Under the pieces are notes generated by a model that saw nothing but the letters and a program-made list of their open reading frames with translations, had not been told where the DNA came from and did not search any database. 64,000 nt of DNA from Vitis vinifera (Eukaryota; Streptophyta; Magnoliopsida; Vitales; Vitaceae), in the NCBI RefSeq assembly GCF_030704535.1, contig NC_081822.1, forward strand, positions 7,916,501-7,980,500. Reading direction: 5' to 3'. Position numbers and translations under genes: made by a program. Of this stretch, positions 62,301 through 64,000 are shown piece by piece. Position 1 is the stretch's first letter, and each line of letters starts with the position of its first letter.

Positions 62301-62946
62301 CAAAAGAACAAAAATATGTGCACACACATGCACATATAACAATGAATTTGTCAAGAGATTATATTTGGTTAGCATGTGAAGTGTAAATTCAAACATAGAT
62401 AAGTCTCAAGGAGCAAGGCAAATGTCTGATGAAAGCCTTCCCTTACTTGAAAGGGTTTTGACAAACCTCATATCAAGGCAAGCCTCAAGGTATAAGCCTT
62501 AAAATCCTCTTAAAAGCTATGTGCATACATTGGCTTCCATCTTCCCAGAAGATGCATGTAAGCTAATGGTATCCCATCTGTGAAAACTCAGATGTGAAAA
62601 AATGTACAGCCCTGTGGGACAGCATGTAATACAGAAAATAAAATCAAATATGATTTCCTCCACAGGGCCCCACCTTGATCCATTCGCTTTTCTATTTTTC
62701 ACAAGTTTGTGAAGAGTTTTTCGTTTTTGTTTTTTGTCTTTCTTGTTTCCCATACATATCCCATTCCCATCCATAACCATAATAACATAACAAAAGCTTA
62801 CTTTCCAATCAAGCTCACAGATTGCAGCAAAGCCATTATCCTCAACAGTCATGGCTCCTGCATGTGTCAACACAAGAACATCTTGTAGAGTAGAGTTACA
62901 AGCTCCATCAACAATAGTCCAAATCCTAGCAGTAGAATCATGAGAC
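56321..62946 (-). CDS. HOS15/TBL1-like WD40-repeat protein (5' part outside window)
   Basis: Homologue of plant HOS15 (animal TBL1/TBLR1), a nuclear co-repressor component working with histone deacetylase and as a CUL4 substrate receptor. Nine visible exons: 62946-62802, 61483-61420, 59951-59796, 59708-59587, 58963-58889, 58221-58168, 58073-58000, 57247-57173, 56540-56321. All phases join and give about 327 residues. The blades are clear: STARIWTIVDG, GTLLATGSCTGETRIW, SLLSCGSDKVVVWDI, ISFATCSADRKIHVCEVG, GTLLASCSDDTSIKIWSM, SSFDNTINVWDVERG, GEYLASGSLDNWLYVWSVKE; the end VCVLDLKM matches HOS15. The LisH domain, charged region and first blade must lie in upstream exons. The copy is more diverged than a typical HOS15, so it is likely a paralogue. 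Confidence 0.87.
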
Positions 62947-64000
62947 CTACAAAATATGGAAACATAGAGTAAAAGAAAAAATTAATCAAAGATCAAACTG
63001 CAGGAAGCCTTATTTTAGAATTATTTTCAATAGTAAGTATAATAATAGTATCATCTCAGTGCGAGCTGTTGGATTGGATACTAATGTTAAAAATATATGA
63101 AGTCTGGAGTCAAAAAATAAAACATAGGTATTTAAGTGAATCTGGTATTTGATCATTCTCCATTGTCTAGGTTGACATAAAATGCTTCTTTCATCAAAAC
63201 ACTAAAATAAAAACTGTCCCATCTTAGCATCATCTATGAACTCATAGTTAGTTTAGAGGCTAAAAACCTTTTTCATTGATATGCTGTTCAAAATTATTTC
63301 ACAACCATTTGACCACTATATTGTTCAAATTATGTGGTCCTGACCATTATATTATTTCAAATTATATGATCCAGTAACTTGCACAAATGCGTAATCAAAT
63401 GAAAAAAATAAACAGAGAAATTATTGTGGAAAATCATTGTATCCATAACATCATCATGGTCGTATTCAACTGCTTAATTATGATCATTTTTAATGACTTA
63501 ATCTTCAAGGCCAGGCTTACTTCATCATCCTCAAGCTTCTAGGCCAGAAAATTGTTGTCAAAGTAAAAAAAAAGCAACCACCTCCTTGTCCCTTAGAGTT
63601 GAGCATACCCCCAATTTAAAGCTCTATGACTTAAAATAGCTAATTTACCCTTCATAATTTCAATTTATAAATACAATAACAGAATTTGAAATGCTCAGAA
63701 ACACTAAAGAATATGTCACGTGATGGGGACATTGGAGTAATTATACTGCAGGATTCCTTTAAAAATTTTCCATTATAGGGTGAATTTTTGGGGAGGAAGG
63801 TTAAAATAAATATTTCCATAACTTAATATGGTTAACAAAATTTCAGGCCAAGAATGCAAAATGTAAAAACTAAGGAAATTAGCAATAAATACAGCATGTG
63901 CAAGAGATAAAAAATAAAAGATGAAGTCACAAGCAAATGTACTCTTACACAAAGATAGCAAGAACACTACACCACTAGTAAGCAAGACATCGGATGTGGA
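62947..64000 (-). other. Upstream intron of the WD40 gene up to the window edge
   Basis: No exon for the first WD blade was found. At the very edge (64000 to about 63972) the minus strand reads ST-SDVLLTSG in an open frame followed by GTGTAG. This faintly resembles the SSDVTILEGH stretch before the first blade and may be the end of an exon. Confidence 0.3.

Noticed and set aside
62517-62873. 118-codon minus-strand frame
   Set aside because: Its first part is true WD40 exon sequence, but it reads on past the donor at 62802 into intron.

Overview
The window is nuclear DNA of a flowering plant. Genes are compact and intron-containing, with GT-AG introns whose phases join cleanly. They sit in AT-rich spacers full of foldback elements, LTR-retroelement remains and simple repeats. 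The gene set (CYP81 cluster, MIKC* MADS gene, LRR-XII receptor kinase, AKR4 reductase, A3 cyclin, HOS15-like WD40) and the repeat style suggest a woody eudicot close to grapevine (Vitis). That placement is inference from recall; no search was run.

Layout. 1-15.2 kb (minus strand): a CYP81-type cytochrome P450 cluster. It holds gene A (3' end cut by the window edge, intron enlarged by a nested Copia element and two foldback repeats), a wrecked P450 copy, and intact genes B and C. A plus the wreck and B plus C look like two copies of one duplicated two-gene block. 16.3-18.1 kb (minus): an eight-exon membrane RING E3 ligase of the APD type. 18.1-22.3 kb: AT-rich spacer with foldback elements. 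22.3-24.5 kb (plus): an eleven-exon MIKC* MADS-box gene of the AGL66/AGL104 type. 26.2-34.0 kb (plus): a dead fragment and then an intact non-RD LRR receptor kinase, separated by a roughly 345-bp tandem array. 34.9-39.6 kb (minus): a broken aldo-keto reductase copy upstream of an intact four-exon one. 39.6-49.7 kb: gene-poor, repeat-rich DNA. 50.0-52.2 kb (plus): an eight-exon A3-type cyclin. 54.0-54.6 kb (minus): a one-exon C2H2 zinc-finger gene with a C-terminal EAR motif. 56.3 kb to the right edge (minus): a HOS15/TBL1-like WD40 gene whose 5' part lies beyond the window.

The neighbours do not form one pathway. The P450, receptor-kinase and reductase regions each show the local duplication and decay usual for plant metabolism and defence families. 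The RING, MADS, cyclin, zinc-finger and WD40 genes look like single housekeeping or developmental genes. No tRNA, rRNA or CRISPR was found. I saw no convincing undescribed multi-gene system. The most unusual structures are the nested insertion in gene A, the tRNA-like boxes inside the foldback repeat, and the tandem array with a repeated CTTGTACA-type core.
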